A DNA stretch of 49,822 bases from Polyangium jinanense. Its GTDB lineage: Bacteria; Myxococcota; Polyangia; Polyangiales; Polyangiaceae. Of this stretch, positions 34,533 through 43,734 are shown piece by piece. Where the stretch lies: NCBI RefSeq assembly GCF_028435365.1, contig NZ_JAGTJJ010000074.1:1-49822 (forward strand), in the 5' to 3' direction. The notes under the pieces are model-generated. The model saw nothing but the letters and a program-made list of their open reading frames with translations, was not told the DNA's origin and searched no databases. Positions within the stretch are counted from its first letter, which is position 1; every line of letters begins with the position of its first letter. The translations under genes and the position numbers were made by a program.

Positions 34533-35871
34533 GCTCGAGCTTCCTTCGAAGGCGCGCCGCAAGGACATCCTCCACGCGCTGCGAACGGGCACGGTGCCGG
34601 ACAAGGGGCTCGAATGGCTCGCGGTGGGTCTCGATCGATTCGAGAAGACCATCGGCGAGGAGCTCTCCGAGTGCGCGGCAGGCCGGAGCCGCGTGAAGGC
34701 GGTGCGGGGCGATTACGGGACGGGAAAGACGTTCTTCTCGCGGTACTTCGCGGCGAGGGCGCTCGCGCTCGACATGGCCGTCACCGAGGTGCAGGTGAGC
34801 GAGGTGGATACGCCGCTCTACCGGCTGGAGACGGTGTACCGACGCGCGCTCGAGCACCTGCGGACGAAGGAGCGTGATCGCGGGGCATTCCGGCAGCTCG
34901 TCGAGCGCTGGTTTTTTGATCTAGAGGAGGAAGCGCTCGCCACCGAGCCGGGCCTCGGCGCGGATCCGGCGCGGATGCACGAGCGCGTGGCGCTCCTTCT
35001 CGAAGAACGACTGCGCGTGGTGGCCGAGGATCAACCGGCGTTCTCGTCGGCGCTGCGCGCGGCGCATCGAGCGCGGCTCGAAGAGGACGAAGCGACGTTC
35101 GAGGGGCTCGTCGCGTGGCTGATGGGGCAGCCGCACGTGGCGGCGACGGTCAAGCGGAAGGCGAACCTGAAGGCCGACCTCGATCACACGGGAGCGCTCG
35201 CGTTTTTGCGGGGCTTGTTGCTGCTCCTGAAGCAGACGGGGCGGCCGGGGCTCGTGCTCGTGCTCGACGAGGTGGAGACCATTCAACGGGTGCGCGGCGA
35301 CAGCCGCGAGAAAAGCCTGAATGCCTTGCGGCAGCTCCTCGACGCGATCGGGCGGGGCGATTATCCGGGGCTGTACCTCGTGATCACGGGGACGCCCGCG
35401 TTTTACGATGGACCGCAGGGCGTGCAGCGCCTCCCGCCGCTCGCCGCGCGGCTGCATACCGATTTCGACGAAGACAGCCGCTTCGACAACCCGCGCGCGG
35501 TGCAGGTGCGTCTCTTGCCGTTCAACGAGGAGCGGCTCGTGGAGGTGGGCAAGCGCGTGCGAGAGCTTTACCCGGCCGACCACCCCGAGCGGATCCGGGC
35601 GAAGGTGACGGACGACGTGCTCCGGGCCTTCGCGCGAAACGTGGCCGGCAAGCTCGGGCAGCGGACGGGGATCGCGCCGCGGCTGTTCTTGAAAAAGCTC
35701 GTGGATCGATTGCTCGATCGGGTGGATCAATTCGAGGACTTCGAGCCGCGGGAGCACCTCGACCCGCGGATCGCGGCGGCCGAGATGACGGCGGAGGAAG
35801 CCACGGCCGCGGGGATCGCGCGGAGCCCGGACGACATCGTGCTGAATCTGCGGGGCGAGGACGATGGCTGA
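34525..35871 (+). CDS. brxD: BREX ATP-binding protein BrxD
   Basis: A 448-aa P-loop ATPase of the BrxD family (DUF2791-like). Walker A RGDYGTGKTFFSRYF is at about 61-75, Walker B GLVLVLDEVETI at about 241-252, and a sensor-like LYLVITGTPAFYDG near 288-301. BrxD occurs in BREX types with the Lhr-like helicase BrxHI, as here. The ATG overlaps the end of pglZ by 8 bp in the octamer ATGGCTGA; exactly the same octamer joins its own end to brxHI. Length matches family norms and no frameshift is seen. Confidence 0.92.
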   Translation: MAELELPSKARRKDILHALRTGTVPDKGLEWLAVGLDRFEKTIGEELSECAAGRSRVKAVRGDYGTGKTFFSRYFAARALALDMAVTEVQVSEVDTPLYRLETVYRRALEHLRTKERDRGAFRQLVERWFFDLEEEALATEPGLGADPARMHERVALLLEERLRVVAEDQPAFSSALRAAHRARLEEDEATFEGLVAWLMGQPHVAATVKRKANLKADLDHTGALAFLRGLLLLLKQTGRPGLVLVLDEVETIQRVRGDSREKSLNALRQLLDAIGRGDYPGLYLVITGTPAFYDGPQGVQRLPPLAARLHTDFDEDSRFDNPRAVQVRLLPFNEERLVEVGKRVRELYPADHPERIRAKVTDDVLRAFARNVAGKLGQRTGIAPRLFLKKLVDRLLDRVDQFEDFEPREHLDPRIAAAEMTAEEATAAGIARSPDDIVLNLRGEDDG

Positions 35872-37945
35872 CGCGAACGAGAGCGCCTTCGAGCGCCTCG
35901 GCGCGGCGGTCCGTTACCACATCGTCCACACGCTCGGCTTTTCAGGGCTCCGGCCGGTGCAGGAGCTGACGGCGCACGCGATCCTGGACGGCGACAACTG
36001 CGTGGTGCTCGCGCCGACGGCGGGCGGAAAGACGGAGGCGGCGTTCTTGCCGCTGCTCTCGCGGATGCACGGCGAGGGTTGGGGCGCGCCGAGCGTGCTT
36101 TACCTGAGCCCGATCAAGGCGCTTCTGAACAACCAGGAGCCGCGGCTCACGAAGCTCGCCGGGATGCTGTCGCGACGCGTGTTCAAATGGCACGGCGACA
36201 TCGGCGCAAACGAGCGGGGGCGATTCACGCAGGATCCGGCCGACATCTTGATGACGACGCCCGAGTCGCTGGAGGTGATGCTCGTATCGAGCCGGGTGCC
36301 GAGCGAGCGGCTCTTTCGGGCGCTCCAGGCGGTGGTGATCGACGAGGTGCATGCGTTCGCGGGGGACGACCGCGGCGCGCACCTCGTCTCGCTGCTCGAG
36401 CGATTGCAGAGGCATGCAGGGAGGGATCTCCAGCGCATCGGTCTTTCGGCGACGGTGGGCAATCCGCTGGAGATCCTCGCGTGGCTCGGCGGTACGAGCC
36501 GTCGCAAGGGGCGGCTCGTCGATCCGCCGAAGCCGCCCTCCGCGGCGGAGGTCCATCTCGACTGGGTGGCGAGCGTGCCCAATGCGGCGAAGGTGATTGC
36601 GGGGCTCGACCCTGGGAAGAAGCGGCTCGCGTTCGTGGACAGCCGGCGGCGCGTGGAGCAGCTCGGCGAGGCGCTGCAAGGGGCGGGCGTGACGACGTTC
36701 CTGATGCATTCGTCGCTCTCGGCGGACGAGCGGCGGCGGGCGGAGCAGGCGTTCGAATCGGGGAGCGATTGCGTGATCGTGGCGACGTCGACGATGGAGC
36801 TCGGCATCGACGTCGGCGATCTGGACGTGGTCTACCAGGTGGACGCGCCGCCGAGCGTGGCCAGTTTTCTGCAAAGGATCGGGCGCGCGGGGCGGCGAGC
36901 GGGGACGAAGCAACGGGCGACGTTCTTGTGTACGAAGGAGAGCGAGCTCGCGCTGTCGGCGGCGCTCTTGCGGCTCTGGAAGAGCGGATACGTGGAGCCC
37001 GTGCGGCCGGAGCGGGCGGCGTTTCACGTGCTGGCGCAGCAGATCCTGGCGCTTTGCCTGCAGGAAGGCGGCGTGCCGATCGCGGATTGGTGGGCGTGGG
37101 TCGCGGGGGCTGTGTGTTTTTCGGAGGTGACGGAGCGGGAGCGGGAGATGCTCCTCGGGCGGATGCTCTCGGAGGGGATCGTGGTGGCCGCGGATGGGCG
37201 CCTGATCCTGGGGCCGAGGGGCGAGGCGCTGTATGCGCGGCGAAACTTCCAGGCGCTGTATGCGATCTTCGAGGCACAGGCCTTGCTCCAGGTCTTCTGG
37301 GGGCCGCGCGAGGTGGGGACGGTGGATGCGTTTTTCGTGCAATCGCTGCCGCCCGCGAGCTCGTTCGTGCTGGGAGGCAAGGCCTGGCAGATCACGCATA
37401 TCGACTGGAAAAAGGGGCTCTGCGAGGTGGCGCCGGCGCCGGAGGGGCGGCACCTGAACTGGATGGGGCCGCCGCGGCTCATCGCACGGCGGATCTGCGA
37501 GGAGCTTCGGCGGACGCTCCTCGACGAGGCCGAGGATCCGTGGTGGACGAAGCGCGCGCGGGAAGCGATGCGGGCTGAGCGGGCGGCGAATGTGTTTCTC
37601 GCGGACGAGGCGATGCCGGTGATGGAGTCGGCCGGGGAGATCGTGTGGCACACGTTCCTCGGGGGACGAGCGAACAACCTGCTCGCGAAGCTCCTGGAGG
37701 AGCGGTTGGGATCGCTGGTGGTGCCGGGGAACATGGCGATCAAGGTGCGCGGGGGTGCGGCGCGATCGGGGGCGGCGGTGCGGGAGGCGATCCGCGCGCT
37801 CCGGGCGCCGGGGGCGGTGACGGAGGCGGATGCCGTGAGGTTCGCGGCGTCGTGCGCGCGGGAGCCGCTGTCGAAGTTCCAGCCGTGCTTGCCGGAGGAG
37901 CTCGAGTTGCGATTTCTGGCGAGGCGGGTGGTCGAGGTGCCGTGA
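35864..37945 (+). CDS. brxHI: BREX Lhr-like helicase BrxHI
   Basis: A 693-aa superfamily 2 helicase. Motif I APTAGGKTEAAF (about 49-60), DEVH box VVIDEVHAF (about 157-165), motif III LSATVGNP (about 194-201) and motif VI QRIGRAGRRAG (about 336-346) are all intact, with an Lhr-type C-terminal region. BrxHI is the type 2/6 BREX helicase, presumed to act on DNA. It is the last gene of the coupled pglY-pglZ-brxD-brxHI block. Its TGA is immediately followed by the stop codon of the convergent AddA-like gene (TGATCA), with no space for a terminator. Confidence 0.92.
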   Translation: MADANESAFERLGAAVRYHIVHTLGFSGLRPVQELTAHAILDGDNCVVLAPTAGGKTEAAFLPLLSRMHGEGWGAPSVLYLSPIKALLNNQEPRLTKLAGMLSRRVFKWHGDIGANERGRFTQDPADILMTTPESLEVMLVSSRVPSERLFRALQAVVIDEVHAFAGDDRGAHLVSLLERLQRHAGRDLQRIGLSATVGNPLEILAWLGGTSRRKGRLVDPPKPPSAAEVHLDWVASVPNAAKVIAGLDPGKKRLAFVDSRRRVEQLGEALQGAGVTTFLMHSSLSADERRRAEQAFESGSDCVIVATSTMELGIDVGDLDVVYQVDAPPSVASFLQRIGRAGRRAGTKQRATFLCTKESELALSAALLRLWKSGYVEPVRPERAAFHVLAQQILALCLQEGGVPIADWWAWVAGAVCFSEVTEREREMLLGRMLSEGIVVAADGRLILGPRGEALYARRNFQALYAIFEAQALLQVFWGPREVGTVDAFFVQSLPPASSFVLGGKAWQITHIDWKKGLCEVAPAPEGRHLNWMGPPRLIARRICEELRRTLLDEAEDPWWTKRAREAMRAERAANVFLADEAMPVMESAGEIVWHTFLGGRANNLLAKLLEERLGSLVVPGNMAIKVRGGAARSGAAVREAIRALRAPGAVTEADAVRFAASCAREPLSKFQPCLPEELELRFLARRVVEVP

Positions 37946-40900
37946 TCAGCCGAGCCGCGCCACGAGGCCGGCGAGCGGCAAGTGCACCCTCACCTGCACG
38001 GATGCTGCACCGGCCGCGAGGAGCGCATCGGCGTAGGCTCGGAGCTGTCCGTGGGCGCCTCGGATCTCCTCCAGGGCGTCGAGCTCGCCCGCGAGCACGA
38101 CCTTGTGGTCGATGACGACGAGTGTCTCGCCCGCCATCACCAGCAAATCGAGCTTGCCCCGCACGAGCGTCCCCGCGGCGAGCCGGTGCTCCACGGGCCA
38201 CTCGCGGCGCAGGATCGCACCGGGCCAGCGCGTGCCGAGCCAATCGGAGAACCGGCGACCCAGGGCGAGCACGTCCTCGACCGGGAGGGCCTCGGCGACG
38301 CCCCACGCGTCGAGGAGGCGAGCCGCGAGCTCGGCGCGATCGTCCTCGTCGAGGCCGGGGCGATCGGACGCGAGGAACGCGTGGACCGCGCTCCCGAGCG
38401 CCGCGGGATCGACGGTCGCGCGGGCCGATACGCGTGGGCCGATCCGCTCGATGTCGAGGACACTCCCCTGCCCTTCGAGGTTCGACGGGGCCAGCAAGGC
38501 GGGGGCATACGTGCGGGGCGACGGGCGATCGAGGATCTCCGCGTGGGCCGGGTCGGCCTGCGAGGAGACGAGCGACGCACGGGGCGCAGGACGGCGCACG
38601 GCGACGCTCGTTTGCCGTCCACCCCAATCGACCGAGACGAGGGAGACGCCTTCCCGCGAACGGGCGGGCATCGGTTCGGCAAGGGGCGCGCCGCCGCCGC
38701 GGGTGAACAGGCGGAGCGTGCCCTCCGAGAGATCCCGGCTGCTCGCGAGCACCAGACGATCCCGGGCCCGGGTGAAGCCGACGTAGAGCAGGCGCAGCTC
38801 CTCGCGGACGGCGTTTTCGGAGGCCTCGGCTGCGATCGGATGGGCGCGGAGGCGCTCGGTCAGCGGCGAGCGCTGGAAGCGAAGCGGAGACGGCCAGTAT
38901 CGGATCGTGCGTCCCGCGAGGGGCGCTTGCAGGAGCGGTCCGCGCCCGCGGCGATCGTCGACGTGCACGCCGAGCGCGCTGCGCGAGAACGTGCCGTCGA
39001 GCTCGTAAAGAACGACGATGGGCCATTCCAGGCCTTTCGCGGCATGCCACGTCGTGATGGAGACGGCATGGCCCCCACCGGGCGTGGCCTGGGCGTCTTC
39101 CAGGCTCTCGGCGAGTCCTTCGAGATACGCGACGAGCGCCGCCGGGGAAGCCGCGCCGCCGCGGTGGCGCGCGAGTCGCACGAACGTGACGGCATGGGCG
39201 CGAAGCGCGTCGAGGTTGGCAAGGCCCTGCTTGCCGCGGCCCCAGCGCGCCACGAGGTCGTCGAGGCGAAGGGCACGCGCGACGGCGTCGAAGGCCTCGA
39301 GCGCCCCCGCGAACGGGGAAACGTCGCGCGCCCCGAGCAAGCGCGCGATGGGATCCACGTCGCGCCATCGATCCGGATCGTCGCCTCGCAGAAGGATGTC
39401 GATGGATGCGGCGCCGGGCTCGGTCAAACGCGCGAGCTCCGCCCGGGCGAGCATGTCGTCGGGATGAACCCAGAGCCCGAGGCCTGCCGAGGCCGCGCGG
39501 CCCTCCGGCGTGCCGAGCAGGCCACCGAGCGCGACCTCGGCAGCGATGTCGACCTTGCCGAGAGCGGTCGCGACCGCGAGGCAGGTCTCGCGGCGCCGGC
39601 AGAGGACGGCGATGTCCCCCGGACGAACCCGCCGCGGAGCGCCCTCCTCGCCGCGCACGTACACCGACGGGTCGTCGAGGAGGTGGCGCATGGAGAGAGC
39701 CAGCTCGGCGGCTGCGCCCGAGCCGCTCGGGAGGTCGAGCCGCCACCGCTCGACACAAGGCCCGAGCCGCTCGGCATCCTCGGGGATCGCCGGTTCGAGG
39801 GCGACGCGCGCAGCCGAGAGGCCCGCCTCCCCGAAAGGCGGCACGAAGAGCGCGTTCGTGAGGTGCACCAGCGGCGCCCGGCTTCTCCGGCCCACGGAGA
39901 GCGTCTCGGGCTCCTTTCCGTGGAGGACCTCGGCGATCACGGCCTCCATGAGGGAGGGATCGGCGCCGCGAAACCCGTAAATGGCCTGCTTCTGATCGCC
40001 GACCCACACGCTGCGCGGCGCGATGCGGGCGAGGGCGAGGAACAGGGCGAGTTCGAGGGGGCTACTGTCCTGGAACTCGTCGACGAGGACGAGGGACACC
40101 TCCTCGGCGAGGACCTCCTTCACGTCCTCGCGATCGAGCAGCGCGAGCGCGATCGTCTCCTGGTCGATGAAATCGATCGCGCGGCGGGCCGACTTGAACC
40201 GCTGGTAGGCGGCGAGCGAGCGCCGCGCGAGGTCGAAGCAGAGGCGAATCGCGAGCTCGTTGTCCTCGCGGAACGTCGGATGCCGGAGGAGCACGCCGGC
40301 CGCGCGGCGGACCTCTTCGCAGGCCGCATCCGACTTGCTCGCCGCGGCGAGGTGGGCGAGCTCGACCCAGGAGGGCCACGGCAAGGAGCGTTGCGCCCGG
40401 AGGTGATCCTTGGCGCGCTCGTAGGCGGCGAGCGTCTCGGCGGACTTTTTCGTGGGATCGGCGCCCTGCGTGATTTTCTCGCGCAGGCGCGTGATGGCCG
40501 TGTCGAGGGCCGCCTCGAGTCGAGCATCGAGGACGTCGCCCCGCTCCGTGGGCTCGTCGAAGAGCTCGAAGAACCCGCGGACACTTCGCTCCCGGTCGCC
40601 GTCGAGGGCGTCGAGCGAGATGCGGTTCATTCGGGCATCGTCGGCGATCTGCCGGACGATCGATGGCCACGGAAATTCGTCGAAGCACCCGGACAAACGC
40701 GCGAGCTCGGCCAGGTCGTCACGCGAGACGACGTCCCCGAAGCTGCGACGGAACGTCTCCTCGGCGCGCGTTTCGTCGAGCACGATGAGCTCGGGGGAGA
40801 CCCCGGCCTCGAAGGCGAACTCGGAGACCAGCATGCCGGCCACGGCGTTCACCGTGCCGATGCGCGCGGCGCGGAAGAGCTCGGCGTCGTCCGGGCGTCC

Positions 40901-41089
40901 TTTGCGGAGCAGGAAGTCGCGGCCTCGACCCACGAGCTCCGCGGCGGCCTTGCGCGTGAAGGTCGTCGCGACGATACGATCGGGCGCGATGCCGAGCTCC
41001 GTGACCGCGTGCTCGAGCTCGCGCGCGAGGCGCGTGGTCTTGCCGCTGCCGGCGCTCGCCGAGACGATGTCGATGCGCCCCTTCGTCAT
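37946..41089 (-). CDS. AddA-like UvrD/Rep helicase with C-terminal PD-(D/E)XK nuclease
   Basis: A 1047-aa superfamily 1 helicase-nuclease. Motif I SASAGSGKTT (about 10-19), motif II LVDEFQDSS (about 332-340), motif III VWVGDQKQAIYGFRGADP, and motif VI LLYVGFTRARDRLVLA are all present. The C-terminal RecB-type nuclease keeps LGSAVHAFL, GKLDLLV...LVVIDHKV (about 970-995) and the QLRAYADAL tail motif. With the AddB-like neighbour it should form a dimeric end-resection enzyme that degrades double-strand breaks, as AddAB does. The ATG at 41089 overlaps the upstream stop (ATGA). It converges on brxHI with abutting stop codons. Whether it is the housekeeping AddAB or a defence-specific copy cannot be told here. 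Confidence 0.88.
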   Translation of the reverse strand: MTKGRIDIVSASAGSGKTTRLARELEHAVTELGIAPDRIVATTFTRKAAAELVGRGRDFLLRKGRPDDAELFRAARIGTVNAVAGMLVSEFAFEAGVSPELIVLDETRAEETFRRSFGDVVSRDDLAELARLSGCFDEFPWPSIVRQIADDARMNRISLDALDGDRERSVRGFFELFDEPTERGDVLDARLEAALDTAITRLREKITQGADPTKKSAETLAAYERAKDHLRAQRSLPWPSWVELAHLAAASKSDAACEEVRRAAGVLLRHPTFREDNELAIRLCFDLARRSLAAYQRFKSARRAIDFIDQETIALALLDREDVKEVLAEEVSLVLVDEFQDSSPLELALFLALARIAPRSVWVGDQKQAIYGFRGADPSLMEAVIAEVLHGKEPETLSVGRRSRAPLVHLTNALFVPPFGEAGLSAARVALEPAIPEDAERLGPCVERWRLDLPSGSGAAAELALSMRHLLDDPSVYVRGEEGAPRRVRPGDIAVLCRRRETCLAVATALGKVDIAAEVALGGLLGTPEGRAASAGLGLWVHPDDMLARAELARLTEPGAASIDILLRGDDPDRWRDVDPIARLLGARDVSPFAGALEAFDAVARALRLDDLVARWGRGKQGLANLDALRAHAVTFVRLARHRGGAASPAALVAYLEGLAESLEDAQATPGGGHAVSITTWHAAKGLEWPIVVLYELDGTFSRSALGVHVDDRRGRGPLLQAPLAGRTIRYWPSPLRFQRSPLTERLRAHPIAAEASENAVREELRLLYVGFTRARDRLVLASSRDLSEGTLRLFTRGGGAPLAEPMPARSREGVSLVSVDWGGRQTSVAVRRPAPRASLVSSQADPAHAEILDRPSPRTYAPALLAPSNLEGQGSVLDIERIGPRVSARATVDPAALGSAVHAFLASDRPGLDEDDRAELAARLLDAWGVAEALPVEDVLALGRRFSDWLGTRWPGAILRREWPVEHRLAAGTLVRGKLDLLVMAGETLVVIDHKVVLAGELDALEEIRGAHGQLRAYADALLAAGAASVQVRVHLPLAGLVARLG

Positions 41090-43647
41090 GCGCGGTTCTC
41101 CCGCCCGCAGAGCAGGTCGAGCTTGCAGTACGTGCACGGGGCCGGCAGGAGGAGGTGACCGCGATCGACACGTGCCTCGCGGAGCGGCGTATGCCGTTCG
41201 GTCGCGACGCCGTCGGCCTGGATCTCGCCGCGGGACAGCTCCGCAGTGCGACGGGCCCAGGCGTGCTCCGTCGCGGTCCAGGTTTCGTCGAGCAGCTCGG
41301 GCCGGATCTGCTCGGCGAACGCGATCGCGGCGCCGCGCACGAGGAGCCGCTGGCTGCGCAGGATGAGATAACCGAGCGAGCGGATCTCGTGGCCCGCGCG
41401 GCCGAGGAGCATCGCATACGCCGCGAGCTGGAGCGACGTGGCGCCGCGTAACTCTCCGCGGCGGTAGGCCTCGCCCGACCACTTGAAATCCAGGAGCACC
41501 AGGCGTTTCCGAGGATCTTCGAGCACGAGATCGGGCGTGCCGCGAAGGACCCCCGGGCCGAGCTCCGCGCGGATCTCCTGCTCCACGGTGTGGATCCGCA
41601 GCCCCTCGGCATGCATCACGCGGGCGAGAAGAGCGGCCGCGCCGCCGACGGCGTCTCGCAGGAGCAAGAGCTCCTGCTGGTGGCCGTGCAGGAGAAGCAA
41701 CGCCGCATGGGTCGGGAGCAGGCGGTCCAGGATCGCGAGCGTGGCTTGCCGCGCGTCGCCTTCCGATTCGCTCGGAAAAACGCCCTCGCGAGACGCCGCC
41801 GCCAGCACCTCGTGCGCGAGCAGGCCATGCAAGCGGCTCTCGACCACGAGGCGGGGCGAGGTGCGGGGACGGATCCGGCCCATGTAGTCGAGCGCGTAGC
41901 AGAACGAGCATCCGAGGAGCTTCTGGAGGCTCGAAGGCGACTCCGCGGGCCGCGGCGAAGGGGGCCGCGAGGCGTGATGCTCGCGGGACGGACGCTCGGC
42001 TCGGGTCACGACGACCGTCGTTCGTGCGGCGGGTTTGCCCAGCGTTGGCGCCTCGAAATGCAGGTGCCTTCGATACCGTCCGTCGTGGAGCCGGCCCGCG
42101 ATCTCGTCCCAGAGCGGGTGCAGGGGCCTCGCCTCCCCGATCTCGTCCTGGTGCGGCGCAACGAGGATCAACGTCTCTTCGGCCTGGTGGAGAGGCCTCC
42201 GCGCCCGCGCCGCCGCGGCGCGTGTTTCGTCGCCGAGCGAGGGCAAAAACACACCGATCGACGCGAGGGCCTGTCGCTCCGAGGCCCGGAGGGAGACGTG
42301 GGAACGTCGCGAGCCGGCGTCGTGGAAGTTCCACCAGACGATACGCCGCGCCGGGCCGGCCACGCCTCCGGGCAGGCCCACGCCCGCATACCCCGACAGC
42401 GCGGGCCTGCGCATCGCCGCGCCGTTGCCGACGACGCTCGCAAGCACCGCGTCGAGCCTCGGCGGCGAGAGCCGGCGCAGCTCGGCGAGCTCGAACCGGC
42501 CACGCAATGCTTCGGCCTGCGCCACGACGAGCGCGTGCGCCGGGCTCGTCGCGGCATGAAGGCTCGCCCAGCGTTCGAGGAGCTCGACGCGAGGCAAGAG
42601 GTCGTGGACGCGGATCTGGGCGTGGCGATCGGCAATGGGCACGAAGACGGTGTCGAGGATCGCCCGAAAGGATTCGCCGCCGGGCACCTCGTTCGAGACT
42701 GCGCGCCAGAGGGGATTTCCCACGGCGGGCCAGACCTCGAGCGTCGCGGCCAGGCGCGCCGCCACGGTCCGGTCGAGGGGATGATCCGGCAGCGTGAGCC
42801 AATCGAGCGCGAGCTGAGGATCGACCGGGCCCCAGGCGAGCTGAAGCGTCAGCGGGAGAAGGGCGGCGAGCGCGCCGGCGTCGTGCGCCGAGCTCGCGCC
42901 GAGCGTGGGCAAGCCGAACTCGGCCAGGGCTTCGTCGAGGATTCCATCCGGCCCGATGAAAAGCGTCTGCCCGAGTCCCGGATCGGCGGCGAGCGCGGCG
43001 GCGAGCATCCGTGCGCCCTCGCGTGGCCCATGGCAGCGGACGAGCTGGAGGCTCGGATCGCCGGGCGTGATCTGGGCGCCTTCTCCCCGCACCGCGGCGA
43101 GGTTTCCGGCGGCCTGGGCGTCGGAGAGGGGCTCCGAGACGATACGTACCCCTGCCCTTTCGAGCGGCGCGAGGACCCGCTGCCACGCAGCGGAGAGTGT
43201 CGCCTTGGGGACGAGGAGCCGCACCTCTTCGACATCGACGGATCGCCCCTCGAGCCAGCCGGAGACGCGTTCGATGCGCTCGGCGGGGCCCGGCGGGAGG
43301 CCCAGGGTCACCTCGGCGAGCTCTCCGAGGCGCCGCTGCCCGAGCCGCTCGCCACGCCAGCCGTGCTCCCAGAGATGATCCCGCCACGCGAGCAGCCGGT
43401 GGGCCGTGGCCCAGGGGTCGGTCTTGGCCGAGGCTCCGTAAAAGTGGTCTTCGCGAAAGAGGCGCGGAACGAGCTCGGCCGCGCGATCGGCGAGGGAGGC
43501 GTGTGGCGTGGCGAGACCGAGGTGGGTTTCGAGAAGCGCGAGGAACCCCTCGGGGCCGAGCCAGGCGGCTCCGGCGATGGCATCGGCGGCGCCGCGAGGA
43601 CCGGGCCAGGTGCCGTGATCGAAGTCGGGATCGAAGAGGATGCGCAA
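41086..43647 (-). CDS. AddB-like PD-(D/E)XK nuclease with Fe-S cysteines
   Basis: An 853-aa AddB/RexB-like subunit. The N-terminal ~550 residues are divergent and show no intact Walker A, as expected for an inactive helicase-like scaffold. The C-terminal nuclease has GTPDLVL (about 702-708), LVLLDFKWSG (about 713-722) and SLQLAAYAML. One Cys pair before it (CSFC, about 579-582) and three after it (CTYCKLDLLC, about 837-846) match the Fe-S cluster that staples AddB-type nucleases. The first available start after an in-frame stop is TTG 43647, without a clear ribosome site, so the start is uncertain. It is divergent from the McrB gene (87-bp gap) and coupled to the AddA-like gene. Confidence 0.85.
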   Translation of the reverse strand: MRILFDPDFDHGTWPGPRGAADAIAGAAWLGPEGFLALLETHLGLATPHASLADRAAELVPRLFREDHFYGASAKTDPWATAHRLLAWRDHLWEHGWRGERLGQRRLGELAEVTLGLPPGPAERIERVSGWLEGRSVDVEEVRLLVPKATLSAAWQRVLAPLERAGVRIVSEPLSDAQAAGNLAAVRGEGAQITPGDPSLQLVRCHGPREGARMLAAALAADPGLGQTLFIGPDGILDEALAEFGLPTLGASSAHDAGALAALLPLTLQLAWGPVDPQLALDWLTLPDHPLDRTVAARLAATLEVWPAVGNPLWRAVSNEVPGGESFRAILDTVFVPIADRHAQIRVHDLLPRVELLERWASLHAATSPAHALVVAQAEALRGRFELAELRRLSPPRLDAVLASVVGNGAAMRRPALSGYAGVGLPGGVAGPARRIVWWNFHDAGSRRSHVSLRASERQALASIGVFLPSLGDETRAAAARARRPLHQAEETLILVAPHQDEIGEARPLHPLWDEIAGRLHDGRYRRHLHFEAPTLGKPAARTTVVVTRAERPSREHHASRPPSPRPAESPSSLQKLLGCSFCYALDYMGRIRPRTSPRLVVESRLHGLLAHEVLAAASREGVFPSESEGDARQATLAILDRLLPTHAALLLLHGHQQELLLLRDAVGGAAALLARVMHAEGLRIHTVEQEIRAELGPGVLRGTPDLVLEDPRKRLVLLDFKWSGEAYRRGELRGATSLQLAAYAMLLGRAGHEIRSLGYLILRSQRLLVRGAAIAFAEQIRPELLDETWTATEHAWARRTAELSRGEIQADGVATERHTPLREARVDRGHLLLPAPCTYCKLDLLCGRENRA

Positions 43648-43696
43648 GCAGGGGGGATGGTAGAGGATTTCGTGGGTCGGCCGCTAGTTCACATAC

Positions 43697-43725
43697 GTGA
43701 CGTTCGCCTTCGGGATCGGTAGGAT
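43697..43725 (+). promoter_or_regulatory. Candidate promoter of the McrBC pair
   Basis: GTGACG (43697-43702) and TAGGAT (43720-43725) are 17 bp apart. The -10-like hexamer lies only 9 bp before the ATG at 43735, so the transcript could be nearly leaderless; AGGA of the same box could alternatively serve as a ribosome site at 10 bp. Confidence 0.3.
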
Positions 43726-43734
43726 GAGCTCCGC

